64,000 nucleotides of DNA, taken from Rhodobacter sp. (GTDB taxonomy: Bacteria > Pseudomonadota > Alphaproteobacteria > Rhodobacterales > Rhodobacteraceae). The stretch's first letter is position 1, and each line of letters starts with the position of its first letter. The notes under the pieces are model-generated. The model had not been told where the DNA came from, searched no databases, and saw nothing but the letters and a program-made list of their open reading frames with translations. The DNA is taken from positions 1 through 64,000 of the forward strand of contig JACKKF010000013.1 of the NCBI GenBank assembly GCA_020637555.1, given 5' to 3'. Both the position numbers and the translations under genes were made by a program. This document shows positions 47,474 to 56,906 of the stretch, piece by piece.

Positions 47474-48076
47474 ATGAGCGACTTCGGTTCCCCCGGCGAT
47501 CTGGTCGCCCGCACCGCGATCGACCGGCGTCTTGCAGAGATCGTCAAACCCGCCGTCGAGGCCGCCGGTTTCGAACTGGTGCGCCTGCGGCTGATGTCGG
47601 GCAAGACCCGCACCTTGCAGATCATGGCCGACCGCCCCGAGGGCGGCATCGAGATCGACGAACTGGGCGAGATCACCACGCTTGTGGGCGCCGTGCTGGA
47701 TGTCGAGGATCCGCTGGAAGACGCCTATGTGCTGGAGGTGTCCAGCCCCGGTATCGACCGCCCTCTGACCCGGCTCAAGGATTTCGACACCTGGTCGGGC
47801 CATGAGGCGCGCATCGAGACCAGCGAACTGATCGACGGCCGCCGCCGGTTCAAGGGCACCCTTCAGGGCACCGAGGACGGCGAAGTCCTGATCGAGATCG
47901 ACGATCAGGGCGAACCGGTGACCATCGGGTTGCAATTCGACTGGCTCAGCGATGCCAAACTGATCCTGACGGACGAATTGATCGAGGAAACGCTGCGCGC
48001 CCGCAAGAGCGCGGGCGTGATCAACGAAACCGATTTTGACGATATCGAAACCGAGACCGCTTCCGAGGAGGAGTGA
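47474..48076 (+). CDS. rimP: ribosome maturation factor RimP
   Basis: 200 residues. The RimP N-domain (AGFELVRLRLMSGKTRTLQIMADR, then YVLEVSSPGIDRPLTRLKDF) and C-terminal SH3-like domain (FKGTLQG, then IPLQFDWLSDAKLILTDELI-type) are visible. The C-terminal acidic tail ETETASEEE is lineage-specific. Needed for 30S maturation. First gene of the operon; nusA follows after 3 nt. CTGGAGG is upstream. Confidence 0.95.
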   Translation: MSDFGSPGDLVARTAIDRRLAEIVKPAVEAAGFELVRLRLMSGKTRTLQIMADRPEGGIEIDELGEITTLVGAVLDVEDPLEDAYVLEVSSPGIDRPLTRLKDFDTWSGHEARIETSELIDGRRRFKGTLQGTEDGEVLIEIDDQGEPVTIGLQFDWLSDAKLILTDELIEETLRARKSAGVINETDFDDIETETASEEE

Positions 48077-48079
48077 TTC

Positions 48080-49690
48080 ATGGCCATCACCAGCGCCAAC
48101 CAGCTTGAACTGCTGCAAACCGCCGAAGCGGTCGCGCGTGAGAAACTGATCGACCCCGAACTGGTCGTTCAGGCGATGGAGGACAGCCTCGCCCGCGCCG
48201 CAAAGTCGCGGTATGGCGCCGACATGGACATCCGGGTCCACATCGACCGCAAGACCGGCCGCGCCCAGTTCACCCGCGTGCGCACGGTGGTCGAGGATGA
48301 CCTGCTGGAAAACCATCACGCCGAACTGACCGTCGAGCAGGCCAGGCAGTATCTGGCCGACCCGCAGATCGGCGACGAGATCTCGGACGAGGTTCCGCCG
48401 GTCGAACTGGGTCGAATCGCGGCGCAGTCGGCCAAGCAGGTCATCTTGCAAAAGGTCCGCGAGGCCGAGCGCGACCGCCAGTATGACGAGTTCAAGGACC
48501 GCGTGGGCACGATCATCAACGGCACCGTGAAGCGCGAGGAATACGGCAACATCATCGTCGATATCGGTCGGGGCGAAGGCATCCTGCGCCGCAACGAGAA
48601 GATCGGCCGCGAGAGCTATCGCCCGAACGACCGCATCCGCTGCTTCATCAAGGACGTGCGCCGCGAGGCCCGGGGCCCGCAGGTGTTCCTGTCGCGCACC
48701 GCGCCGGAATTCATGGCCGCGTTGTTCAAGATGGAAGTGCCGGAAATCTACGATGGCATCATCGAGATCAAGGCCGTCGCCCGCGACCCGGGTTCGCGCG
48801 CGAAGATCGCCGTGATTTCCTATGACAACTCGATCGACCCGGTCGGCGCCTGCGTGGGTATGCGCGGCAGCCGCGTGCAGGCCGTGGTGAACGAGCTTCA
48901 GGGCGAGAAGATCGACATCATTCCGTGGAACGAGGAACAGGCGACCTTCCTGGTCAACGCCCTGCAACCGGCCGAGGTGTCGAAGGTCGTCATCGACGAG
49001 GACGCCGCCCGCATCGAGGTCGTGGTGCCCGACGAACAGCTGTCGCTGGCCATCGGCCGCCGCGGTCAGAATGTGCGTCTGGCCAGCCAGTTGACGGGCC
49101 TGGACATCGACATCATGACCGAATCGGATGAATCGGCCCGTCGTCAGGCTGAGTTCGCCGAACGCACCAAGCTGTTCATGGATGCGCTGGACGTGGACGA
49201 GATGATGGCGCAGCTTCTGGTGGCCGAAGGGTTCACCAACCTCGAGGAAGTCGCCTATGTCGAGCTGGACGAACTGCTGTCGATCGACGGTTTCGACGAG
49301 GACACCGCGACCGAATTGCAGGCCCGGGCCCGCGACCGGATCGAGGCGATCAACCAGGCCGCGCTGGATAACGCCCGGTCGCTGGGCGCGGAACCCAGCC
49401 TCATTGACTTCGAGGGGCTGACACCCCAGATGGTAGAGGCGCTGGCCAAGGACGGGGTCAAGACCCTGGACGATTTCGCCACTTGCGCCGACTGGGAACT
49501 GGCGGGGGGCTGGACCACCGTCGATGGCCAGCGGGTCAAGGACGACGGCATTCTCGAACCTTTCGACATGAGCCTGGAAGAGGCCCAGTCGCTGATCATG
49601 ACGGCGCGCGTCCAGTTGGGCTGGGTCGATCCCGCCGATCTGGAACAGCCTGAGGAAGACGATCTCGAAGTCGAAGGCGACGAGGAGTAA
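48080..49690 (+). CDS. nusA: transcription termination/antitermination protein NusA
   Basis: 536 residues. The N-terminal RNAP-binding domain (about 1-130), S1 domain (GTIINGTVKREEYGNIIVDIGRGEG, about 136-200), KH1/KH2 (VGACVGMRGSRVQAVVNELQGEKIDII and AIGRRGQNVRLASQLTGLDIDI, about 260-350) and C-terminal acidic helix-hairpin-helix repeats (about 365-500) are in order. Ends in a very acidic tail. Acts on elongating RNA polymerase and probably on its own leader terminator. Confidence 0.97.
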   Translation: MAITSANQLELLQTAEAVAREKLIDPELVVQAMEDSLARAAKSRYGADMDIRVHIDRKTGRAQFTRVRTVVEDDLLENHHAELTVEQARQYLADPQIGDEISDEVPPVELGRIAAQSAKQVILQKVREAERDRQYDEFKDRVGTIINGTVKREEYGNIIVDIGRGEGILRRNEKIGRESYRPNDRIRCFIKDVRREARGPQVFLSRTAPEFMAALFKMEVPEIYDGIIEIKAVARDPGSRAKIAVISYDNSIDPVGACVGMRGSRVQAVVNELQGEKIDIIPWNEEQATFLVNALQPAEVSKVVIDEDAARIEVVVPDEQLSLAIGRRGQNVRLASQLTGLDIDIMTESDESARRQAEFAERTKLFMDALDVDEMMAQLLVAEGFTNLEEVAYVELDELLSIDGFDEDTATELQARARDRIEAINQAALDNARSLGAEPSLIDFEGLTPQMVEALAKDGVKTLDDFATCADWELAGGWTTVDGQRVKDDGILEPFDMSLEEAQSLIMTARVQLGWVDPADLEQPEEDDLEVEGDEE

Positions 49691-49699
49691 GGACCAGCC

Positions 49700-50323
49700 A
49701 TGACGCGGGGCGGGCGCGCAAAGGACCGGGATCAGCCGGAACGGCGTTGCATCGTCACGGGCGAGGTGCAGCCCAAAGGCGGCCTTGTCCGCTTTGTCAT
49801 CGGACCCGAGGCCCAGGTCGTTCCCGACATCGAGGGGCGCCTTCCGGGCCGGGGCATCTATGTGGCGGCCGACGCGGGCACCATGGCGCAGGCCGTGAAG
49901 CGCAAGCTTTTCGCCCGCGCCGCCCGCGCCCCGGTCACCGTGCCCGAGGGGCTGGCCGGCATGGTCGAGGATTTGCTGACGCGGCGGGTGATCGAACTCG
50001 TGGCGTTGGCGCGAAAGGCGGGACAGGCCGTCGCGGGCTATGAAAAGGCGCGCGACTGGCTGGTCTCGGGACAGGCGGCGGTGCTGATCCAGGCCGCCGA
50101 CGGGTCCGAGCGCGGCAAGACCAAGCTCAGACCTCCGCCGGGCGAGGGGGCACATGTCACCTGCCTGACAGCGCGGGAAATCGGTTTGGCATTCGGCCGC
50201 GAACATGTGATACATGCGGCGCTTGCCGCTGGCGGTCTGTCCGCGCGTGTAGTAGAGGAAGCGGCGAAGCTTGCGCGATTGCGCGGGCAGGACGGCGGTG
50301 ACACCCCCGCCGGAGAGGATTGA
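49700..50323 (+). CDS. YlxR (DUF448) / L7Ae-like RNA-binding fusion
   Basis: 207 residues. The N-terminal YlxR domain (about 12-85: RRCIVTGEVQPKGGLVRFVIGPE, then GRGIYVAAD) is fused to a C-terminal ribosomal-L7Ae-like domain (about 90-185: LVALARKAGQAVAGYEKA, then VLIQAADGSERG). The fusion is common in alphaproteobacterial nusA-infB operons. Probably RNA-binding; a role as RNase P or transcription modulator is known only for firmicute YlxR. Nine nt from nusA, 8 nt before infB. Confidence 0.88.
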   Translation: MTRGGRAKDRDQPERRCIVTGEVQPKGGLVRFVIGPEAQVVPDIEGRLPGRGIYVAADAGTMAQAVKRKLFARAARAPVTVPEGLAGMVEDLLTRRVIELVALARKAGQAVAGYEKARDWLVSGQAAVLIQAADGSERGKTKLRPPPGEGAHVTCLTAREIGLAFGREHVIHAALAAGGLSARVVEEAAKLARLRGQDGGDTPAGED

Positions 50324-50331
50324 CGAGACGC

Positions 50332-52875
50332 ATGAGCGATACTGACGGCAAGAAACCCCTTGGGCTGCGTGGCGGCTCCACTCCCGGTCAGGTGAAGCAG
50401 AGCTTCAGCCACGGGCGGACGAAGGCGGTTGTTGTGGAAACCAAGCGCAAGCGCGTCGTGGTGCCCAAGCCCGGTGGCGGCTCGTCGTCGGAAGGGTCGG
50501 CGGCGTCCAAGGCTGCGGCTGTCGGCGGCGGATCGCGTCGCCCGGCCGGGATCTCCGAGGCTGAACTCGAACGCCGGCTGGCGGCCGTGCGCGCCGCCAA
50601 GGCGCGCGAGGCCGAGGAAGCGCAGCAGCGCGCCGACGAGGAGCGCCAGCGCGAGGAAGAGCGTGAGCGCCGCCGCGCCGAGGCCGAGGCCAAGGAACGC
50701 GAGGAACGCGAACGCGAAGCCGCCCGCAAGGCCAAGGAAGAAGAAGAGGCCCGCAAGGCCGCCGAGGCTGAAAAGGCCCAGGCCGCCGCGAAAGCCGCCG
50801 AAGCCGCCGCCCCCGAGGCGCGCGCGGACAAGGCCGCACCCGCTGCGGGCGCGCCCGCCGGTGATCGTGCCGATCGCACCGCCCCCGTGCGCGGTGGCGG
50901 AACGCCGACCCCGCGCAAGGTCGAGCGCGAACGCGAGGACCGCGACAACCGCGGCAAGACCCGTGACGATGGCGGCCGCCGTGCCGGCAAGCTGACCCTC
51001 AACGCCGCGCTCGATGGCGAAGGCGGGCGGCACCGCTCGCTGGCTGCGATGAAGCGCAAGCAGGAAAAGGCCCGTGCCAAGGCGCTGGGCATGGGCCACA
51101 AGGCCGAGAAGCAGTCGCGCGACGTGCAACTGCCCGAAACGATCGTGGTGCAGGAATTGGCCAACCGGATGGCGGAACGCGCCGCCGACGTGGTCAAGGC
51201 GCTGATGAAGATGGGCATGATGGTCGCCATGAACCAGCCCATCGACGCCGATACCGCGGAACTGGTGATCGAGGAATTCGGCCACCGCGCGGTTCGCGTG
51301 TCCGATTCGGACGTGGAACAGGTCATCGACACCGTTCAGGACAAGGCCGAGGATCTGCAGCCGCGCCCGCCGATCATCACGATCATGGGCCATGTGGACC
51401 ACGGCAAGACCTCGCTTCTGGATGCGATTCGCAAGACCAACGTCGTGTCGGGCGAAGCGGGCGGCATCACGCAGCATATCGGCGCCTATCAGGTGACGAC
51501 CGAATCGGGGGCGGTGCTGACCTTCCTCGATACGCCCGGCCACGCCGCCTTTACCTCGATGCGGGCCCGCGGTGCGCAGGTCACGGACATCGTCGTTCTG
51601 GTTGTCGCGGCGGATGACGCCGTCATGCCGCAAACGGTCGAGGCGCTGAACCACGCCAAGGCCGCCGGCGTCCCGATGATTGTCGCGATCAACAAGATCG
51701 ACAAGCAGGGCGCCGACGCGAATCGCGTTCGCACCGACCTTCTGCAACATGAGGTCGTGGTCGAACAGATGGGCGGCGACGTGCAGGATGTCGAGGTTTC
51801 GGCACTGACCGGCAAGGGTCTGGACAGCCTGCTGGAGGCCATCGCGCTTCAGGCCGAGATCCTGGAACTGACCGCCAACCCGAACCGCGCCGCGCAAGGT
51901 GCCGTCATCGAAGCCAAGCTCGACGTGGGCCGCGGCCCGGTCGCGACGGTGCTGGTGCAGCACGGCACGCTGCGCAAGGGCGACATCTTTGTCGTCGGCG
52001 AACAGTGGGGCAAGGTGCGCGCGCTGATCAACGACAAGGGCGAGCGCGTCGACGAGGCCGGCCCCTCGGTCCCGGTCGAGGTTCTGGGCCTGAACGGAAC
52101 GCCGGAAGCCGGCGACGTTCTGAACGTGGTGGAAACCGAAGCCCAGGCGCGCGAGATCGCGGATTACCGCGAGCAGGCCGCCAAGGACAAACGCGCCGCC
52201 GCCGGTGCGGCGACCACGCTGGAACAACTGATGGCCAAGGCCAAGGCCGACGAGAATGTCGCCGAAATGCCCGTGCTGGTGAAAGCCGACGTTCAGGGCT
52301 CGGCCGAGGCGATCGTTCAGGCGCTGGAGAAAGTCGGCAACGACGAGGTCCGCGTGCGGGTGCTGCACTATGGTGTCGGCGCCGTGACCGATTCGGATGT
52401 CGGCCTGGCCGAAGCCTCGGGTGCGCCGATCATCGCGTTCAACGTCCGCGCCAATGCGACCGCACGCACGGCCGCCGCGCAAAAGGGTGTCGAGATCCGC
52501 TACTACTCGATCATCTATGACCTGATCGACGACATCAAGGCGGCGGCTTCGGGCTTGCTCAAGGACGAAGTGCGCGAACATTTCATCGGCTATGCCGCGA
52601 TCAAGGAAGTGTTCAAGGTCACGGGCGTCGGCAAGGTCGCGGGCTGCCTGGTCACCGAGGGGGTCGCCCGCCGGTCCGCCGGGGTCCGCCTGCTGCGCGA
52701 CAACGTTGTGGTCCACGAGGGCACGCTGAAAACGCTGAAACGCTTCAAGGACGAGGTGAAGGAAGTCATCTCTGGCCAGGAATGCGGCATGGCGTTCGAA
52801 AACTATGACGACATCCGCCAGGGCGACGTCATCGAAATCTTTGAACGCCAGACGGTTGAGCGCAAGCTGGACTGA
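50332..52875 (+). CDS. infB: translation initiation factor IF-2
   Basis: 847 residues. A low-complexity, highly charged N-terminal region (about 40-250, Ala/Glu/Arg-rich coiled-coil) precedes the G domain. G1 GHVDHGKT is at 353-360, then DTPGHAAF (G3) and NKID (G4). Domains II-IV follow, ending AFENYDDIRQGDVIEIFE. Recruits fMet-tRNA to the 30S subunit. Followed by a strong terminator. Confidence 0.97.
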   Translation: MSDTDGKKPLGLRGGSTPGQVKQSFSHGRTKAVVVETKRKRVVVPKPGGGSSSEGSAASKAAAVGGGSRRPAGISEAELERRLAAVRAAKAREAEEAQQRADEERQREEERERRRAEAEAKEREEREREAARKAKEEEEARKAAEAEKAQAAAKAAEAAAPEARADKAAPAAGAPAGDRADRTAPVRGGGTPTPRKVEREREDRDNRGKTRDDGGRRAGKLTLNAALDGEGGRHRSLAAMKRKQEKARAKALGMGHKAEKQSRDVQLPETIVVQELANRMAERAADVVKALMKMGMMVAMNQPIDADTAELVIEEFGHRAVRVSDSDVEQVIDTVQDKAEDLQPRPPIITIMGHVDHGKTSLLDAIRKTNVVSGEAGGITQHIGAYQVTTESGAVLTFLDTPGHAAFTSMRARGAQVTDIVVLVVAADDAVMPQTVEALNHAKAAGVPMIVAINKIDKQGADANRVRTDLLQHEVVVEQMGGDVQDVEVSALTGKGLDSLLEAIALQAEILELTANPNRAAQGAVIEAKLDVGRGPVATVLVQHGTLRKGDIFVVGEQWGKVRALINDKGERVDEAGPSVPVEVLGLNGTPEAGDVLNVVETEAQAREIADYREQAAKDKRAAAGAATTLEQLMAKAKADENVAEMPVLVKADVQGSAEAIVQALEKVGNDEVRVRVLHYGVGAVTDSDVGLAEASGAPIIAFNVRANATARTAAAQKGVEIRYYSIIYDLIDDIKAAASGLLKDEVREHFIGYAAIKEVFKVTGVGKVAGCLVTEGVARRSAGVRLLRDNVVVHEGTLKTLKRFKDEVKEVISGQECGMAFENYDDIRQGDVIEIFERQTVERKLD

Positions 52876-52895
52876 TCGGATTGCACCGAACATGC

Positions 52896-52926
52896 AAAAA
52901 GGCCGGGGTCGATCCCCGGCCTTTTT
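52896..52926 (+). terminator. intrinsic terminator of the nusA-infB operon
   Basis: A perfect 13-bp stem (52896-52908 with 52914-52926, A5 and T5 ends, GGCCGGGG core) with a 5-nt loop, 20 nt after the infB stop. Confidence 0.95.
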
Positions 52927-52974
52927 CCTTTGCCACATCCGTGCCGCGCCGGCGTGCTGCCCCCTCGGGCCGCG

Positions 52975-53493
52975 TCACCCGCCCCCTTCGACGCCGAAAG
53001 CCGGATGGCAGATCAGGGTGCCCGACGGCTCTGCCCCGCCAAACGGCAGCGCCAGGGTGAACTCTTGCGGCACGCCGTCCATGCGCAGGCTGTGGAACGA
53101 CCGGAAGCCGAACCGCCCGTAATACGCTGGACTGCCCACCAGCACCGCACCCGGGGCCTGCCCCCTCACCTCATCCAATGCTGCCCGCATCAGGGCGCCA
53201 CCGATACCACGGCGATGCAGGTCGGGCGTCACGGCGAGGGGGCCGAACAGCGCCCAACCCGACTGCGCGCCAACCCTGGCCCGGGAAACGGCAACATGCC
53301 CGACCGGCTTACCGGCCCGTTCGGCAACCAGCGACAGCCAGAGCGCGCCATCCGCCCTGAGACCGCGGACGATCTGCGCCTCGGTCCCGTCCGAAATTGG
53401 CAGGATCAGGAAGGCCGCGGTGATCAGCCGGTCAAGCGCGTCATGATCCGCCGGCGTTTCCGCACGAATCAGCACGGTATCGTCATGCCCCAT
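52975..53493 (-). CDS. GNAT-family N-acetyltransferase
   Basis: 172 residues with the GNAT fold. Strand/helix pattern KPVGHVAVSRARVG, then FGPLAVTPDLHRRGIGGALMRAALDEVRGQ, the acetyl-CoA-binding RRGIG motif. C-terminal VLVGSPAYYGRFGF matches the predicted N-acetyltransferase YhbS group. Its start lies 11 nt inside the 3' end of the aldehyde dehydrogenase gene, so it is the last gene of the deoC transcript. Substrate unknown. Confidence 0.85.
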   Translation of the reverse strand: MGHDDTVLIRAETPADHDALDRLITAAFLILPISDGTEAQIVRGLRADGALWLSLVAERAGKPVGHVAVSRARVGAQSGWALFGPLAVTPDLHRRGIGGALMRAALDEVRGQAPGAVLVGSPAYYGRFGFRSFHSLRMDGVPQEFTLALPFGGAEPSGTLICHPAFGVEGGG

Positions 53494-55780
53494 AGGGCAC
53501 CCAGACCGTTTTCACCTGCACTGCGCGGCGCAGGAAGTCGCGCGACTGCCCTTCAGCGCCGGACCAGTCGCGGATCGTGGGTTCGGTCCAGACCGGTTTC
53601 AGGTTCCCGGCCGACTGTTCCTCGACGTTGCGGCAAAGCGCGTCCTCGCCAAACACCCACAGCGCCGCCACGTCATCGTGTTTCGCCAGGGTATCGGCCA
53701 GCTCGGCGCGGGGGCCGGTGACGATGTTGACCACACCGCCCGGCACATCCGAGGTATCGAGCACCTGATACAGATCCAGCGCGGGCACCGGGTTCGATTG
53801 TGCGGGCACTGCAATCACCCGGTTGCCCATCGCGATCGCCGGCAACACCGTGCTGACGAACCCCAGAAGCGGCGCTTCCTCAGGGCAGACGATGCCCATG
53901 ACGCCAAAGGGTTCCTTCATCGCCAGCGTGACCTGGGCCGAGGCGGTGGAATGGATCCTGCCATCATGCTTGTCGGCCCAGGCGGCCCAGTAGAACGCCC
54001 GTTCAACGGCCAGGGCGACCTCGTCCCTGGGGGCGAAATCGCGGGCACGCGCATTCAGGTTCTCGGCCAGGAAATAGAGAACCTGCGCGCGGTTGTGACC
54101 CGTGACCTTTGACCAACCCGTCGCCTTGTGCGCGGCCTCGACGGCGTTGCGGATGTCCTTGCGTCCGCCCAGCGGCACCTGCGCGCCCGGAACGGCATAG
54201 GAATAGCCGCCATCGGGCCGCTTCTGCGCGCCCCCGATATACAGCTTTCGCGTGCGGTCCACCGCATCGCCCGAGGTCCCGGCAGGCAGTGGTGACAGCG
54301 CGCCGGGTGCCTTGCGCGGGCGGCCCTTGGGCGAGGCGCCCGTCAGATAGGCCAGCATCCCCTCGCGCGCACCCTCCCGACCAAAGCCCGATTCGCGCAT
54401 ACCGCCAAAGGGGGCGTTCGCATCGAACAGGTTGGTTCCGTTGATCCAGACAACCCCGGCCTTGACCTGCGCGGCAATGTCCAGCGCGGTGGTGATGTTC
54501 TCGTTCCAGATGCTGGCAGCCAGCCCATAGCGGGTGTTGTTCGCCAGCGCGACGGCCTCGTCCGGCGTGCGAAAGGTCATCAGCGCCACAACCGGACCAA
54601 AGATTTCCTCGCTCATGGCAATATTCGCGGCGCCCAGATCGGTCAACAGCGCGGGCGGGCAGAAGCACCCCGGGCCGTTCGGCGCGGGGGCCTGATGCAG
54701 AATCGCTCCCTGCGCCACCGCCTGATCGACAATGCCGCGGATGCGGTCCAGTTGCACACGGTCCACCACGGCGCCGATATCCGTGGATTTGTCCAGGGGA
54801 TCGCCCACGCGCAAGGTGGCCATCCGCGCCTTGAGCCGCCTGGTGAACCGCTCGGCCACCGATTCCTGCACCAGAATGCGGGACCCGGCACAGCAAACCT
54901 CGCCCTGATTGAACCAGATCGCGTCGACGACCCCTTCGACCGCGGCCTCAAGGTCGGCCTCGGCAAAGACGATGAAGGGCGACTTGCCGCCCAGTTCCAG
55001 CGTCAACGCCTTGCCGGTGCCGGCGGTCGCGCGACGGATGATCCGCCCCACCTCGGTCGAGCCGGTGAACGCGATCTTGTCCACGTCCGAGGCCACAAGC
55101 GACGCCCCGGTCCGGCCATCGCCGGTGACGATGTTCACCACGCCCTTCGGCAGGCCGGCCTCGATGCAGAGTTCGGCGAACAACAGCGCCGTCAGCGGCG
55201 TCTGTTCGGCGGGTTTCAGCACCACGGTGTTGCCAGCCGCAAGCGCAGGCGCCACCTTCCAGGCCAGCATCAGCAGCGGAAAGTTCCACGGTATGATCTG
55301 CCCGCAGACCCCATGCGGGCGCATCCCGGGGAATTCATCGGCGATCAGTTCGGCCCAGCCCGCGTGGTGATAGAAATGCCGCACCGCCAGGGGCACGTCG
55401 ATGTCGCGCGACTCGCGGATCGGCTTGCCGTTGTCCAGGCTCTCCAGCACCGCGAACAGGCGCTCGCGCTTCTGCAGCAGCCGCGCCAACGCATAGAGGT
55501 GCCGTGCCCGCTGCCCGCCTGACAGTCCGGCCCATTTGCGCGCCGCACCGCGCGCCGCCTTGACCGCCGCCGCCACATCGCCCTCTGATCCTTGCGAGAC
55601 CTGGGCCAGAACCGCGCCTGTTGCCGGGTTCACGCTGTCGAACGGGTCGCGCGGTTCCGTAAAGGCGCCGTCGATGAAATGGCCGAATATCCGGCCGTTC
55701 AGCCAGTCCAGGGCAACGGCGGGCGATTCGGGCGCGGGGCCATAATCCATGAGTGACAGAGCCTCGGAAACGGTGGGCAT
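53483..55780 (-). CDS. ALDH16-type aldehyde dehydrogenase with C-terminal pseudo-ALDH domain
   Basis: 765 residues, about 270 longer than a normal aldehyde dehydrogenase. Residues about 30-510 form a complete ALDH domain with the general base Glu262 (LELGGKSPF) and the nucleophile Cys296 (NQGEVCCAGSR). Residues about 540-765 are a second, partial ALDH-like domain (FGVMGIVCPEEAPLLGFVSTVLPAIAMGN, then GGVVNIVTGP) with no catalytic Cys motif. This two-part layout defines the ALDH16 family, where the extra domain supports dimerisation. It lies 7 nt after deoC, so it may oxidise the acetaldehyde that DeoC produces. I chose the start MPTVSEALSL. Confidence 0.9.
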   Translation of the reverse strand: MPTVSEALSLMDYGPAPESPAVALDWLNGRIFGHFIDGAFTEPRDPFDSVNPATGAVLAQVSQGSEGDVAAAVKAARGAARKWAGLSGGQRARHLYALARLLQKRERLFAVLESLDNGKPIRESRDIDVPLAVRHFYHHAGWAELIADEFPGMRPHGVCGQIIPWNFPLLMLAWKVAPALAAGNTVVLKPAEQTPLTALLFAELCIEAGLPKGVVNIVTGDGRTGASLVASDVDKIAFTGSTEVGRIIRRATAGTGKALTLELGGKSPFIVFAEADLEAAVEGVVDAIWFNQGEVCCAGSRILVQESVAERFTRRLKARMATLRVGDPLDKSTDIGAVVDRVQLDRIRGIVDQAVAQGAILHQAPAPNGPGCFCPPALLTDLGAANIAMSEEIFGPVVALMTFRTPDEAVALANNTRYGLAASIWNENITTALDIAAQVKAGVVWINGTNLFDANAPFGGMRESGFGREGAREGMLAYLTGASPKGRPRKAPGALSPLPAGTSGDAVDRTRKLYIGGAQKRPDGGYSYAVPGAQVPLGGRKDIRNAVEAAHKATGWSKVTGHNRAQVLYFLAENLNARARDFAPRDEVALAVERAFYWAAWADKHDGRIHSTASAQVTLAMKEPFGVMGIVCPEEAPLLGFVSTVLPAIAMGNRVIAVPAQSNPVPALDLYQVLDTSDVPGGVVNIVTGPRAELADTLAKHDDVAALWVFGEDALCRNVEEQSAGNLKPVWTEPTIRDWSGAEGQSRDFLRRAVQVKTVWVPYGA

Positions 55781-55787
55781 GGGAACC

Positions 55788-56738
55788 TCAGGCGATGGCG
55801 TGACGGTGCGCGGCGGCGTAGCGGCCGGTGACATGGTGTTCGAGCTGCCGCTCGACATCGCCCAGCATGGACGAGGCACCGATGCGGAACAGGTCGGGCT
55901 CCAGCCAGTCACGACCCATTTCCTCTTTCATCAGGATCTGCCAGGCGATGGCATCCTTGGCAGTCTTCAGTCCGCCCGCGGGTTTGAAACCGATCTTCAC
56001 CCCTGTCCGTTCGCCGTAATCGCGCAGCGCCCGCACCATCGTCAGGCTGACAGGCAGGGTGGCATTCACCCCCTCTTTCCCGGTCGAGGTCTTGATGAAA
56101 TCCGCGCCCGCCTGCATCGCCACCATGGACGCGGCATAGACGTTCGACAGGGTGACGAGATCCCCGGTCGCCAGGATCGCCTTCATATGCGCGGCGCCGC
56201 TGGCCTCGCGCATTGCGGCGATCTCGTCGTACAGTGCGACCCAGTCCTGGGCAAAGACATGGGCGCGCGTAATGACGATGTCGATCTCATCCGCGCCGTG
56301 ATCGACGGCATAGCGGATTTCGGCCAGGCGCAGGTCCAGCGGCATCAGCCCGGCCGGAAAACCCGTCGCCACCGACGCCACCGGAATGCCCGTGTTCGAC
56401 AGCGCCCGTTTCGCCACGCCGACCATCGTCGGATAGACGCAGACAGCGCCGGTGGTCGGCATGTCCTGCAGGCCCAGCCCGGCCACGATGTGATCCGCCA
56501 GGGGCCGGCGCGCCTTTGCGCACAGCCGGGCAACGCGGTCCTCGGTATCGTCGCCTGCCAGGGTCGTCAGATCGGTGCAGCGGATCGCGTTCACCAACCA
56601 GGCGGCCTGGTGTTCCTTCTTCACGCTGCGCCGTGTGGTCAGCGTGGCGGCGCGGCGCTCGGCGGCAGGGCGGTTTACCTGCACGCGGTCGAACCAGTCG
56701 GTCGTCAGCGGCAGTCCGGGGTTTCTGGCGTGCGTCAT
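55788..56738 (-). CDS. deoC: deoxyribose-phosphate aldolase
   Basis: 316 residues. Cleaves deoxyribose 5-phosphate to acetaldehyde and glyceraldehyde 3-phosphate. The Schiff-base Lys is in ADFIKTSTGKEGVNA, with Asp in EIDIVITRAHV and Lys in VKIGFKPAGGLKT completing the active site. The N-terminal extension of about 60 residues is typical of the long DeoC type. First gene of the deoC-ALDH16-GNAT transcript. Confidence 0.95.
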   Translation of the reverse strand: MTHARNPGLPLTTDWFDRVQVNRPAAERRAATLTTRRSVKKEHQAAWLVNAIRCTDLTTLAGDDTEDRVARLCAKARRPLADHIVAGLGLQDMPTTGAVCVYPTMVGVAKRALSNTGIPVASVATGFPAGLMPLDLRLAEIRYAVDHGADEIDIVITRAHVFAQDWVALYDEIAAMREASGAAHMKAILATGDLVTLSNVYAASMVAMQAGADFIKTSTGKEGVNATLPVSLTMVRALRDYGERTGVKIGFKPAGGLKTAKDAIAWQILMKEEMGRDWLEPDLFRIGASSMLGDVERQLEHHVTGRYAAAHRHAIA

Positions 56739-56852
56739 GATGCGTCCGGCAAGGGAAACGGGCAGGCGATTATGCGCGGGCGCAGGCTGTCACGCAATCC
56801 CCGCCCTGACCATCCGGTCAAAACACAGACCCGCGCGCGGGCGCATGGCAAA

Positions 56853-56881
56853 TTGACATTCCGCCCCCCCGATCATAACCA
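56853..56881 (+). promoter_or_regulatory. promoter of the orphan ABC ATPase
   Basis: Consensus TTGACA (56853-56858), 17 nt, TAACCA (56876-56881), 26 nt before the ATG. A GGTAGGGA ribosome site lies between. Good -35, moderate -10. Confidence 0.5.
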
Positions 56882-56906
56882 AGTGCAACGGTAGGGATTA
56901 CTGTCG

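Noticed and set aside
50600..50860. Repeat-like Ala/Glu/Arg-rich stretch that might be a tandem repeat locus
   Set aside because: It is the normal low-complexity N-terminal region of IF2, not a DNA repeat array.
47357..52938. Very long - strand open frames (about 950 codons each) opposite rimP-nusA-ylxR and infB
   Set aside because: Antisense shadows of clearly identified housekeeping genes, with the same compositional artefact.
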